From positions 3,599,683-3,663,682 of the forward strand of contig VXAI01000039.1 of assembly GCA_013399305.1 (NCBI GenBank): a DNA stretch of 64,000 bases, in the 5' to 3' direction. The notes under the pieces are model-generated. The model had not been told where the DNA came from, searched no databases, and worked only from the letters and a program-made list of their open reading frames with translations. Within the stretch, counting starts at the first letter, position 1. Every line of letters begins with the position of its first letter. Positions 12,281 to 25,274 of this stretch are shown here, piece after piece. Both the position numbers and the translations under genes were made by a program. The DNA is from Rostratula benghalensis (taxonomy: Eukaryota; Chordata; Aves; Charadriiformes; Rostratulidae).

Positions 12281-13290
12281 ACCATAGAAAGATTGGGTTG
12301 TGAGGGACCTTTAAACATCATCTAGTCAAACCCCCTGCAATGACATCTTCAACTAGATCTGGTTGCTTAGAGACCTGTCCAACCTGACTTGGAATGTTTC
12401 CAGGTATGGGGCATTTACAGCTTCTCTGGGAAAACTGCTCAAATACCCCACCACACCATAGTAAGAAATTTCTTCCTTATACCTAGCCTGAATCTACTCT
12501 CTTGTAGTTTAAAAGTATTAGCCCGTTTCCTATCACAACAGTTCCTGCTAAAAAGTTTGTCCCCATCTTTCCTGTAGGCCCTCTTTACATACTGAAAGAC
12601 CACAATAAGGTCTTCCTGGAGCTTTTGCTTCTCCAGGCTGAACAGCCCCAACTCTCTCAACCTGTCTTCATAGGAGAGGTGCTCCAGTCCTCTGATCATC
12701 TTTGTGGCCCTCCACTGGACTGCCTCCAACAAGTCCGTGTCTTTCCTGTACAGAGTACTCCAGATCTGGATGCGTGGAGTCTCACCAGAGCAAACTGGAG
12801 GAGCAAAATCACCTCCTTTTTCCTGCTGGCCACGCTTCTTTTGAGGCAGCCCAGAATACAGTTGGCCTTCTGGGCTGTGAGTGCATGTTGTTGGCTCATG
12901 TCTAGCTTTCATCCACCAGTATGCCCCAGTCCTTCTCCTCAAGCTGTTCTCTGTCTCTTCATCCCCCAGCCTCCATTGGTACCAGGGATTGCCCTGGCCA
13001 ACGTGCAACAACTTGCACTTGGCCTTGTTGAACCTCATGAGGTTCACATAGGCCCATTTCTCAAGTCTGTCCAGGTCCCTCTATATGATGTCCCATCTCT
13101 CAGGCACGTTGACTGCACCACTCAGAGCTTGGTGTCATCAGTAAACTTGCTGAGGGTGCACTTGATCCCCCTGTCTGCATCACTGATGAAGATGCTGAAG
13201 AAATGTACCAATACTGGTCCTAGTATGGATACCTGAGTGACACCATTTGCCATCAATCTCCATCTGGAATATTTAGGACTGGGCTAAACT
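12281..13290 (-). mobile_element. CR1: CR1 LINE, ~1 kb, 5'-truncated
   Basis: The longest CR1 copy here. On the minus strand it runs from the region ahead of the reverse-transcriptase C-terminus (the plus strand near 13,130 reads ggtgtcatcagtaaacttgc, characteristic of reverse-oriented CR1) to the 3' end at 12,281 (accatagaaagattgggttg). The coding part is broken by a frameshift. The far edge, about 13,250-13,345, fades by divergence and is approximate. Confidence 0.93.
12439..13080 (-). pseudogene. Broken CR1 ORF2, reverse-transcriptase C-terminal region
   Basis: In life this would be the C-terminal part of the CR1 ORF2 protein (endonuclease plus reverse transcriptase), which copies CR1 RNA into the genome. 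Minus-strand translation shows family segments: NLMRFNKAKCKLLHVGQGN, then YRKDTDLLEAVQWRATKMI and GLEHLSYEDRLRELGLFSLE. Between about 12,910 and 12,780 the family sequence moves to another frame (QQHALTAQKANCILGC, KKEVILLLQFALVR), so there is at least one frameshift out and back. The frame ends early near 12,439 with a garbled tail. The catalytic part of the reverse transcriptase lies upstream and is missing. It is a dead relic. Confidence 0.9.
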
Positions 13291-16200
13291 TCCACATGGA
13301 TATGCTGGTAGCCCACTCCAGCTGCAAGAAAAAATCCTGTAGCCACTGGACATATTGCAAAAGGCCTCTAGATTTTTATCAAAATACAGAGGTAAACAGA
13401 GTAGAAGAACTAAATTACTATAACAAAAAATAATAGCTTTCAGCTGAATATTCAGAGAAGCTTAAGTGTCTTGGCCAATAAGGCTCTTGAGAGTCCTGTT
13501 ATTGTTTGTCAAGTTGGAATCTCTGTCATCAAAATATATCTTGCAAATCACTTGCAAATGGGTATCTTTTTCAGGCAGGGTTCTTTAATCTTTATCTTTA
13601 AGATAAAAATAAAATTTCTCTGAAGTGTTAATATAGTAGAAAATATAGAAAAAACCTTGGATTAGAGGAACGCGATGAAAACTATTTGTCATACACATTT
13701 TTAAAGGATGCATACAAGCAAAACTGACAGAACAATCAGAAAAGCATACATTTTCCAGTGGACTGTCTACAGGCTATATGAGATGCAAAGAAGCCAATGA
13801 AGGGCTGGCAAAATTCCATTTGCTAGGCATAAAAAAACAGAGGCCTTTCAACTGATAGGTGAGGTATGCCCACATTCTGTGGAAGATATCATACGAGGGT
13901 AAGTAAAATTTGCTGAAGGGAGACCAAGAAATGTGTTACACTGCTTTAGTCATTGGTCTGTCTTATTTGAACTGCTTTAGTTTCCACTAGAGCCTATAAA
14001 TTCTTTCTTGAAGGTTCAATAAAATTATGCAGCCCCATAAACATCTGAGCAGCAAAGCAGACTGTGGTCAGAAATTTGGGTCTGTGACAGGAAGAAAATA
14101 ATTAAAATGATTCCTTGAGAAGGAAGGGCAGACTGAATATTTTGGCAGAACCTTAGAGATTTTTGTTACTGGTATTAAGGGATGAAGGTCCTCTTGTGGT
14201 AATTATACCTTTTGTTCTCCAGCAAAAGTGACTGACAATGGAACTTCTAAGAGAATGAGACTGGTTAAAAAAAAAAAGGGAAGGCAGTAGAGAACGTTTG
14301 AAATGCAGCTGAATTTCCTTGTGGGTATTAAATGACAGGAGTGGAAGTGGGATTCTCGTTACATCTGAATCTGTTTGTCTGGGAAGGGATGGCGAGAAGT
14401 TATTCTGCACGTTCTTCACAGAGCTCTTTGACTGCTGTTATCCCACTGTTCTCACAGAGCCTAATGGTATATTTCACATAACTTAATTTGGGACCTATAA
14501 AGTCTTTTTGAGAGTAATGGTAAAAAAATTTAGCTGTGCCGAATGCGGGTTTACTAGTTAAATTTAAATTTTGAAGAGTAACATTGCTACTGTATGTGGA
14601 GGTTTTTTTCAAGTGACCTCAGAATAAAAGATTGGAGCTGTTACTGTATTATTGTTAGCAGTTAAAAGAGAGGGAAGTGCAAACTAGCCATTGAGATGTT
14701 TTTTAGGTGAGTAGGTTAACAGACCTAAGGTGATTTAAGATAAAAACCCTTTCCATGGGAAGTATTTGGCTTACTGCTGAGCTGAAGAAGCATCCCTTTC
14801 ATCTGTTCTTAGCCCTTTGGTAAAGAACATAAGCTCCATTACCCAGTACATTTAGATCACCCTTTATGAAGTAAGCAGAGCCAAAATACTCAAAGGAAAT
14901 TACTGGCAGATCCTTTTGTAGAGCTACCAGTACTGAATTCAGTAGCTGTATTTGCTCTGACTCTGTTATTCCATGTTGTTGCTCTTGCCCTTCTCTTCCT
15001 CCTCACTCTCTGTAAAGCCATGACTAAGTGCTGGAAAGAAACTGTTTTTCAGAGAGCCTTGGGGTAGTGGGGAAGAAGTGATCTATGATTTAATCCAAGT
15101 GGCTCCCAATGTGGCTAATGCAGAGATCTCAAACTCTGTAGAATAACAAAAAAACAACTGCAGGCTTTAAAACTATTTGGTGCTTTTGCCCATATCACAA
15201 TCCGAAAAACTGGTTTTCATGAGACTTGAATGTTCCATATAGGACAATATGTCTTAAATAACCTGAGACATAGTCTCAAGTATAGTGTATTCAGGCTTAT
15301 GACATCTGGACTAAGTATTAGTTGGAAGACACGTATCTTTAAAATCAGTGACCCTTCTACATCCAGTGCAGAGAGAAATCCCATTACATTGGTATTTTTT
15401 CCAGATGCACTGCTTTGAATTGTGAATTGTACTGCATCCAGGATCTTTGAGGAGCTGAAGAGGTATAGATTTGATTTATATCACAACTTACTTTGTACTT
15501 TCCATTGTTAATAAAAATTAGCCCAGTGCTCTTTCTGTAAAAATCTGAATGTCTCTACAATGTTCCACATGTCTGCATTTTAGACTATGATACAGAGGTG
15601 CTTGATGTTGATAACAAGGTAGCCTGGTACTAAGAGTATCCGAGTGCTGTGCATGATGACTATGGTAATAAAGATTCATTTCACTCTAGGATTAGAACTT
15701 GCATGCCAGCTGACTTTTTTGATTTTCTGAAGTCACTGGGAAGCATGATGGTTTTCCTCCTGTTTTCAGACAAGACATAAAAGTGAAGCACTAAAAATTG
15801 GAATGCAATTCTATCTCCCAACAAGTCTTCTTCCTCCTCACTCCCTCCTCCTCATTACTTCTTAATTTACTTGTCTTGAGATGATCTGAATCTGATTGTT
15901 GTTGTTGCTTTATTATTATCTAAATTATTTCATGCAGGGTTGGTGTCACAGACTGAGCTCCTTCAGTAGGAGAATGTCTGCCATCTTTTCTTCTCTGTGG
16001 TAGTCAGCTCAACACAACATCAGTAGAACAGGGTATTTTTTTTTTTTTCAAAGTCATAACAAATCAAATATGCTATTTCTGTTTTTTATTTTCCATGCAT
16101 TGCTCTGTCTCAGAGTAGGTCTGATATAGTCACCCCAAACACAACACCATCCATTCCAGCAACTGAAATGATTTCAAAAGCATAAAAAAGTTGATGTTGG

Positions 16201-16849
16201 CAGTGTAAGTATCTCTCAATGTGACATCAGAAAAATCTACCTGACCCATTAAACACAAAATTAAGAAGTCTGTTTCCAACTGGAAATGTCAGTCTCGGCA
16301 TGTGTGGAGCAGGAGAGGAAATGACATTGAATGTTTTTGCTTACCATTTCCCTGAAATCTTTCATATGTAGCATCCCCAGAGACCATTTTGCTCAGAGGA
16401 GCAAGTATTCAGTAACTTCCTACAGAGGAAAAAAAATGACAATGCTTCTCCTTAGAGAAATTGTACTGGAGTAGATATGCCTTCTTTCTTCCCGCTGTGC
16501 TCTCTGACTGCCTCCCTGGGCTGTATTTTATAAAAATATAAATATAATTTTATACTACCTCCAATATTTCTATACTGCTACTCAGTATATGCAATTGCTG
16601 CCCAAGTGGTTCAACTACAAAGGATATTATTAATCAATAGATTCTATACATTTATGACCAAAGAAAATTTTTTTTTCCACTGTGTTAATTTCCTTCTTAT
16701 TTCACATGTGAGTTGTGTGGTTCATTTGGGACTAATCTCTTTCCCCCTTGATGCTGTTTAAGTTATTTATCAGAAAGCCTTGTTTGTGCAAATATTTTAA
16801 TTTTTTCTTCACAGAGAGAAAGAAATGAAAGGGCACCAGATGCCAGCAG

Positions 16850-17240
16850 GTGTGATCTTTTCTGTAACGTTGGTAAAAAGGCAAGGTGATGTGTCATGAT
16901 TTTGCGTACAGAAATAGGTATTTGTCTTTGGGCAAACACATTCAGAGGTGTCGTCAACAGTTTCACTTGGTGCATGCACGGGAACCACAGCATCTAGAGG
17001 CTCAGGGACACAGGGTGAAGATGAAACATGTGAACCAACTGTCGCAGATATAATGAGATTGTGATGTTTATCAAGAAGCAGATTTTAAAGGGAATACTTC
17101 TAAACGCTTTTCTTTTGTATTTAGGGAGTCTCATTCTGCAAAATGTGGAACTCTTGTAGCTTGCAAAGCAACGGTGATGAATTTCCAAGTACAATATTTA
17201 GCAGTGAAGTAATGTTGATTGTTTCAGGTAGCGAGAGGTA
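16850..17240. other. CpG-retaining block, possible conserved non-coding element
   Basis: About eight CpG dinucleotides survive in ~390 bp of otherwise CpG-poor DNA (aacgtt, tgcgta, gtcgtc, gcacgg, gtcgca, aacgct, aacggt, agcgag). Complexity is high and there are no simple repeats. Frames on both strands are short, and neither looks clearly coding. This fits a constrained regulatory sequence, but alignment to other birds is needed to show conservation. Confidence 0.3.
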
Positions 17241-20200
17241 GGGTGTAGTGCTAAACTTCCCAGGGGAACCGGACTCCTACAGCAGCTCTGTGTGAAGTGC
17301 ATTTTCTTTGAAATGTGCATTTGCTACAAACAAGGTCTGGGTTGCTTGCAAGGCTGTTCCTGGAGCTGACTGAGGGTTGTGTGTGTGTGTGATGGGTCTG
17401 TTGCTGTGGGAACTAATGAAGTTCTAAAGTCAGCAGTAAGATTTCCTTCTGTTTTGATCCCCTGGGGAGGATGAGCAAGTCCTTTTCAAATGCAAATCTA
17501 TAATATGTAGCCTACCTAGAGGGAATAAAGATGGGAAGGGGAATAAATCTGTTTTGAGCTTCAGGCATTTTCAAACGATTGTGCTACTGGTAACCTTTTT
17601 TAACCTTCCTTTTTTTTTTTTTTTTCTCTCCACTCCTGCAAAGCATTGCCTTGAGTAGGCTCAGCTATGCTAAAATCAGTCTGGTGGTTTTGGGAGTGAT
17701 TTTTCTTTTCTGTGTGCGGGAAGTTGGTGTTTTTGTGGAAGTCTACATTTTTTGACTCCCAAAAGAAGGGTAAGTGAAAAGCTTCCTCAGACTCCCTCAG
17801 AATGATCATGTGCCATTATTGACCTTTTCCAGTAATACACATTGTGGGGTTTTTTGTTTGTTTGTTTTTTTCAAAAGCAGTTAGGAAAGCAGGATGTGGC
17901 ATGGAGGAAGGAATTCTGCTGGTGCCAATAGGGAGCTCTCCTCTGACTGGGCTCAGGGAATTAGGTTTCTCCATGTTCCCTTCTCTTCTTCTGCTTGTGA
18001 AAGCTCCCATCTTATTATTTCATCATCACGTGATACTGTTTTGCAGAGAATGAATTTGACATTTTTTTCTTAACTGGTAGAAATACCTTGTTCTGTAACT
18101 TGTCATCTGTGCTAAACTGCCAATTACAAAGTGCAGTCTTCCAATGTTTCTGAAGTAGTTACTTCTGTGAAAAAGCCTGTAAAGCACCGAGCACCTTTCC
18201 TACAAAGGAGGTACAGTGACCTAGAATTTGGGAACCAAACAACATTCAGTGGGTGTTTAATGTTCAAACTAAAAGGTGCCTCTTATTGTTTGTGAGAAGA
18301 TTTTGTCTTCCTGATGATTTAAAAGTTGACTTCTACACCAAAGGCTTACGATTTATATACTTTAGAAAAAAAAAAAATCCTAATGTTTAGGTCAAGGCAA
18401 CTGCAGTTGAAGAGAGATTACTTCAGATACTGCCTCTCTGTTCCCCTACCTGGGGCTGACTGTCCAGTGAGTTCCCTGGCGTAAATCAGCCTTTACGTCT
18501 CTATTCCAGTGCTCGCTACTGGTTTGTGAACCAGAATCCTGGAAACGGGTGGTAACAGGAAAATGCTGGAGGGAGCATCGTTGCTGGAGGTGTGGTACCA
18601 CAGAATGCTGTTACAATGTCTCTCGAATTCACCCAAAATCTCTGTGGCTTAGATAGGTTAAAGGAAGGACAAATATTGCCTGGCTTGTGAATGGGGCATG
18701 TAATGGGTCTGTTCACACAAATGCTCAACTGTATCAAAATACACAGTTTCCTTATTCAGCTGGCACTGTCAAGGCTGTGCAGCAGACTTCATTTTGGAGT
18801 TCACAGTAGGATTTCAGTGCTGTAGTTCCCCTGACTTCAATGGTGAGACTTCTGCCTCTTGGGGGAACTCAAAAAAGGAGCTGGAACCACTGATTTCAAA
18901 GTTTCTTTTTATTCTAGTTACTAAGTAGGTTGTGACTTTCGCTTACCATGTGTTTCCCATAAAAGCCCTGGCTGCCTTGAGTGCTATATGATAGGTTGTC
19001 TGGAAGCTGGAGACAAAGTGCATGCACTCTGCTAGAAAGAATTTCTGAAATATCTTGCACACAGTAGCTGAAGTTGCCACATGCTACTTAAGCTACAGCG
19101 TCTGCATGTGGTCACATTTACACTGTTCACACAGCAGCATTCACAAGAAAACCATGTCACGATGAAAGGGCTTCAGTGCATACAGTGTGATGTAAAAACA
19201 AGTTAAAAATAAACCTATGAAACATCTAAGGAGTGGAAAAATCTGAAAGGCTGCGCAGGACAATGCAAGCCTGTGTTTTTGTGGACAGTGGCAGGGAAGG
19301 AAGAACTAAGCGCATGTCAAAATAAATATACTGAAAGATAGGAAAAATATTTTCTCCTTCCAGATTTATTTTCTGTAACAGAAACCAAGATTAAGAATTT
19401 AGAGAAACAACCCTAATCTGTCTGTTGGGTCAATATAGAATGGTCAGTCTTCAGCTTGAAGAAATAAGTTAAATCATCCAAAGCCAGCACTTTACTAAGC
19501 CATTTTATTAAACTTACTGTTTATTTTACGTGTGGCAATAGCAAACTACCAGGATTTTAATGCTGGGAGGCTGGAGAGGGGATTGGGGTGGGACATTTTC
19601 ATTTTGCTTTTCATGTTGCCACTTTTTTAATGGTAAAAACTTTCAAATCTGGAAGCTGGCCACTTGCATGTAAAAATCACCTTCATGAAAGAAAAATTGT
19701 TCACTAGTTGTTTTTGTTTGTTTTTTTTTTCTTTACTCTTTTCCTTATTTTGACAAACTGCAAGTTGTTTTTCAATCCCATTGAATTAAATGCAAAATCT
19801 TTTCATTTCAGTTATCACAGGACACTCTCTAATATTCAGATCATCTCCCAGTCTTTTGGTGTGGGTGGCCCTGTAACAGCTCCTGTGACGTCCTTTCATG
19901 GGACAGGAAGGGCTGTGGGACACTCTCTTCAGTGGCTTCCCAGAAGGAACACAGACAAGCAGCTTGGTAATATCTCTGGGAAGGGAGGGAGGAATGTTTG
20001 CAGGAACTGTTGCCACGGCGCAGATGAGCTGTAGACCAGACAGATGAGCTGTTGGGTGTCTGATGTGTTCTCCTTCAGGAAAGGCTCAGTGCCAAGGTAT
20101 CTGACAGCAAATAATTTATTCACTACCCAAAACCTAATGGGTCAGGCTGGTGATCATGCATCAAGACTACTACTTCTGTCTTAAGGAACAGTTTCCTACA

Positions 20201-21690
20201 GAGTTCAGAAGAAAGTTTAGATTAATGACAAGGTTTAACTACCAGGACTTTGGGCTAGATCCTGCAATGCATTATTTAGTTATTATTTATGCATTATCTT
20301 CTGCAAAGAGGCAACTAAATACCCAAGAATTACAGGGTTGACCCAATGGCAATTAAAATATGTGAATTTTCTGCTGAAAAAAGTATCAGTCTTGATGAAA
20401 TTCTTTGAAATACAGAGATTTAGATAGCAATATCCTTTCTATTAAAAAAAAATAATTTGAAAACAACAGAGTTAATTTCATGTACATGGGTGATCTGTTT
20501 TTGCTTACTTCTGTCCAAACTGTCAATAAATTGCTCTATGTAATCTGAGGGAGGAGAAAGGGAATAAACCCTGGCATGGGATAGGGAATTTCCGGTTGAA
20601 GAAGATAAAAAGCATAAAATCTTCCTGTCTGTACTCTAACATGGCTTCCATTATCTGACACGTAAGTCTGATATCTGAGGAAACTATGTGATGTTTTGAA
20701 TGGGTTTTTTTTGGAACAGGAGCATTGAATGGATTGATTAGAAAAAGGTACATGTATTGCTGAAAAACTTGTCCTCTCTGCATCTAAATGAAGTTGGTAC
20801 TGTCAGGCTTTTATAAGGAAAAGCTGATGAGTAATTCTTTTGAGTGTGCATAAGCACATAATAAATCTAAATCTGAACTCTGCAATGTGACCGAGTGCCT
20901 AGCAGGGTGGTTCTGAAAGGCTATAATTTTGAAATCTATAGAAGGATTTTGCAGTTGATTCTCCAGCTCTGCATCTTGAATTCATCAGTTGCAATTTTTA
21001 CTTACGTTTTGATTATGGAGCACTTGAGTAACTTGCACTGCAGTACAGGAGCTAGATTTATAGTGAAGATGTATTAATCCTTGTGAGATAAATATCTAAA
21101 ATCCTATTTGTAGTCTAAATAGTAGGAAAGTATGTGGCAAGGTTGAGAGGGGTCTGGATATATATTTAGTCCTTAGTAGCTGTGTAGCAGAGGCATTCAG
21201 AGATGAATAGGAACAGTTGTCTTGGTAGCAAGGAAAATTCTTAACTAGAGCATATGAATTACTTTGTTCCCTAAGTTTGATCCGTAGAAGTATTCTGAAT
21301 TCTTCATTAAGAGTTTTACCCTCAAATGAAATTTGGCTTTTATTTTCAGTAATAATCTTAAACCATTTGAATGTTACTTAGTTTATATTTTGTTTATAAA
21401 CAGACATATTAGATCTGAACTCCTCAAGTTAACCATACTCACTTAGCAACTATTATAAAACTAAGGAAACTATTTCAGGGTTTATTTTTTTTAAGTAAAT
21501 CTGAATTTTAGTTAAATATCATGGAAAACTTACAAGTAAATCTGAAGAAACTCCTCTGGACAGAGGAAAAAAAGATAAAGAAATAAGAAGACCCTGTGCT
21601 GCCCAGGTGAGATTTATTTCACACACCAGTCTCAATAAGAGCGGAGGAAAAAAAAAGAAGAAAAAACCCCCAAACCAAGTTTGCTGTATT

Positions 21691-21726
21691 CTATATCTTA
21701 GATATATAGATATATCTATCTATATC
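21691..21726. repeat. TATC/GATA-rich imperfect palindrome
   Basis: The tract is built from gatata and tatc units. It includes the perfect 14-bp palindrome atagatatatctat at 21,706-21,719 and several GATA cores in both orientations. It can be read as a microsatellite or a cruciform-prone sequence. Confidence 0.7.
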
Positions 21727-22293
21727 AGATGCATAGGATCACTTTGCTACCATCCAGAGGGAGAGTTCAGAATTTGACACAAAGAGATGTTTTTCTGTCA
21801 ACTGGGGGATGAATGTGTTTGTGGGTAGAAGGGTGTGGTCGTGGTCAATTAATCTGGGGAGAGTATATTCTACCTTTTAGTAGGGCCAGTTTGTGAAGCT
21901 GTAAGTGTGTTGTTTATTTGATCTGCAAGTCAAGATTCCCTCTTCTGGATCAGGAATAACAGCTACTGCAGAGATGGGAGATTTGGAGTATGCCATAAGG
22001 AATATGAAAATCTCCAGTCCTTAGAGGAGTGTAGAAATGACAGAGCAATCACAGCACAAATTAACTCAGTTGTGCAATCAAAAATGTATTACATTTTGTT
22101 TATTATAGAAGGATATCAAATTAAGTTTTGTAAAAATACTGATATACCTTTGCACTAGTACTATGGTCAGAAAAGCTAGGTGCAGAAATCTTTGCATACT
22201 GCTTTTGGCTGTTTGGAAGGGCGGGGGTGGCAGACTTGAAAGATATGAAAGACTTGAAAAATGTTTTCAGTCTATACTGGAATGGGAAAGGTC

Positions 22294-22391
22294 CTGTTTG
22301 GATTTTGTTTGGGGCTTTTTTTTTGTTTGTGGGTTTTTGTTTGGTTTTATTTTCTTTGTTGCTGCTGTTTTGGTTTTGTTGTTGTTTTTTA
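22294..22391 (+). repeat. G/T-rich low-complexity tract
   Basis: About 100 bp composed almost only of G and T on this strand (gtttgtgggtttttgtttgg and similar). Similar tracts occur at 37,621-37,718 and, as the complement, at 62,841-62,922. Open frames through it are compositional artefacts. Confidence 0.85.
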
Positions 22392-23281
22392 CTTCTGTGG
22401 CATAAGATTTAACTCTTAAAGGAGAGTTTGATATTTAGGACCAGATAAAGGAAAAAAGGATGAAAGGCAGAAGGAATGCAGGACTAAACACTCCAGATTT
22501 CTTTTGTTGTTTTTGCTACTCTAAGAAAATACCCATTTTTCTTCCTGCTAGATTTTGTGTCACTAATTTCTTAAAATAATTATTGTACCAATACTATTTC
22601 TTGATTTGGTTGGTGTGGCTGGCAAACTGTGACTGTAATATAGTCCTATAAAGCATACAGTGAACCTACATATGCTTTTCTAGAAGTTATTGCTGCAGGT
22701 GTGCCTGACAGAGATGACTTGAACTTGGAAGCTCTTCACTGGTGTTAGGCTGAGAACAAGTTTTCTTCCAATCAAGGATGAAAGGGCTTGCCTTGCTTCT
22801 TCTTCAGAGGTAGATAGCCTCCTGTCACTATCAACAGGTGAAAAGAAAATATTTTGGCCTTGCCTTGCTGAACTGGCACAATTTTTAATTTTTTTTTCCT
22901 TTCCTCCTGGATTGGTTGAATATTAATTGGCACTTCCTTCTAGAGGGTGTCATGTTATGAACGTTCCAAGTTGTTCTCCCCTCAGGGGATGGGTTTTGAG
23001 GCTGCAGTCTCTCTCACAGGTGCACTGTGGAGTTTAGTTACAGGGAACCAGTACTGCTCCTGCAAAACAAATTTGGTTTTAACAAATGTTTGCTTTCTGA
23101 CTAAACCTGGATTAAAGTGTAAATACTAATTTCTCTAAAGTTCAGTTTTCTCTTTTCTGGGCTTTTCTAGAGACCTAGCACAGATTTGCCTTCTTTAACA
23201 GCTGTGGGGCTACTCTTCCCACCCTGTGGCTCAGTCCAAATGCACCATTACAACTCTGTCATTTTTACTATTTCTGTGCAG

Positions 23282-23349
23282 AAATGGAGGCCTGTCCACA
23301 GTCATTGAAACTCTTTAGGCTGTCCCCAGGGCATTCTCCCATATCACTG
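23282..23349 (+). other. Exon-like segment (68 nt), unassigned
   Basis: The acceptor-like tract atttttactatttctgtgcag ends at 23,281 and the donor-like ctg|gtaagc begins at 23,350; both match consensus well. Only one frame is open throughout. It starts after two bases and encodes 22 residues beginning MEACPQSLKLF. Two of three frames are stopped. I recognise no family and cannot join it to a neighbour. It may be a lncRNA exon or a chance pair of good splice sites. Confidence 0.25.
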
Positions 23350-25256
23350 GTAAGCATGACATGTTTGTTGTCTAGAAAGAAGTGAATGGAAGGAGACAAG
23401 AGACTTAGTGTGTCCCTTCCCACTTAAATTACAGCAAATTCTACTAAGAAAATCTCTTAGCTTTATAGGCCCCATTTCTCCAAGACAACTATTCATGTTG
23501 CATGCCCATCTCTCTGTTCCTTTTCTCTATAACCATCCCCCTTCCTGCAAATTACCACATGGAATAGAGGGGCCACATGAGATAGACATGCATGAGATGT
23601 GGTACAGCAAAATCATTAACCACCAATAAATGCTATTTGTGCTATTCAGTGTTTTGTCAATGTTATACTTGCCTGAGGATAACTGTGTAGCAAAGCTGAA
23701 AAATAATTTCTTTTGTGACTGAAGGGTACTGCTCTATCAGTGTTGGTTCTGCCTATTGGATTCTTGTGGACATGCACATATATGATTGGTTATGCAGTTA
23801 GGTTATACGTGCTGCATCTTATTTATCTGTTTGCCAGAATCAATTCTTTATAATCATATTTATCTTTAAAATTATAATTGTTTTTCAAGATTTGACATGA
23901 GTACATCCTGAGTAGATCTGTTAACCTTCCTGGTTTTGCATGTTGTCATTTGATTTGCTTTACTATGAAAAGTGGTTTGACTTAAAAATTTTTGTGTGTT
24001 TCATCCTCTAATTCACTTTCAGTTTATGGGGCAGGCTGCCTCAGTTTTTATACCTTTCATTCTTCATATCTGTAAGAGCCATTGTAAAGCTGTGAATACA
24101 GTTCTTTCAGGGAAAAAAAAAAATTGCCTGAACTTAGGCTTTTCCTTTTGCAAGGGCTTTTTTTTTTTTTTTGTAAGCAGGAGTAGAGTACTCTATTTTT
24201 GTCTTTGATAATGAATTTTGGAAAAAGCAGGTTGAATACTGAGAACATGCTGACCTCTTCACCCTTGCCACACAAATTCTAAACAATTTTTTTTCCCTCA
24301 AAATATTTGGCTACATGAGCAGATGACCTGCCTGTTTACCACAGACTTATTCTCTGGTTATGAAATAAATTTCAGTGAATCAGTGCTTCCTATTAAGTAA
24401 CAGCCTCATCATTTAGAGGAAGATGGTGGGATTTTCCACGCTGTCTGTGATGAATTGTTTATTTCCAACATGTCTGGCAGACTTAATGCAGATGACTTTC
24501 TGATGTCACTTCCTTTAAGATATTGAAGGGATATTTTTGATATCTCGTGGGCCAGGTAGCATATAAGTATTTACGCATTAAAATTAATTCCATGGATAGT
24601 CATTTCCACCACTGTAAAATGAATGGTACAACTAGAAATAGATTGCTTGAACAACATTCTGGGTTAAACATTTATGAGCCCTCATTAGGGGTCTTGTTAG
24701 ACCTTGATAGGTCTTTTTAGAGCCTTGATAACTTCTTTCTTTTCAGCAAAAGGTGTTCTTGTGCACAGCTATTAATTGGTGTAGTCTGTATTAGTCTGTA
24801 GTAGTACTTTGTGGTCCCTAGTTTCTGCCCTATGGTTTGTCCTATATACTCTTTGAGACTTTATAGAGCTCATAGAATGAGTACAAAGCGTGAAACTAGC
24901 ACTATTTCAGGGAACTCTTTTCTTCTGTGGCAGTGTTCAGCTCAATAGCTCTACCAAAAATTGATACAGAAGTAATTTATATTGTTTGACTGGTTAACAA
25001 ATGTGTTTGGAAGATTGTATGGTTGTGTTGAAGGACATCCTTGGTTCCTGAGCATTTACCTAAAGTACTTAATATTGATAGGTCCATGTATATCAAACAG
25101 AGCTGGTTAAGTTCATATGTCTAAGTATGCATTTAACTATGGCTTGTTGGAGGTAGCTGGCCCTCTGATCCTTATGCTGATATGTATGCTGTATTCCTGG
25201 TTTATTTTTTGCTTTTTTGCATTTCTTTCCCCTAATCTGTTTGCCCACATAGTCAC

Positions 25257-25274
25257 TTTTTTTTTTTTTTTTTA
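25257..25274. repeat. Poly(T) tract, 18 T
   Basis: Uninterrupted T run without a neighbouring retrocopy. Confidence 0.9.

Noticed and set aside
12625..13236. 203-codon plus-strand frame
   Set aside because: It is the antisense of the CR1 ORF2 relic, whose real frame is on the minus strand.
19886..19893. Near-CRE site TGACGTCC
   Set aside because: One mismatch from the consensus, isolated, and with no promoter context.
20079..20096. 18-nt microexon-like segment between ctccttcag and aag|gtatct
   Set aside because: Too short to carry coding evidence; such site pairs are expected by chance in 64 kb.
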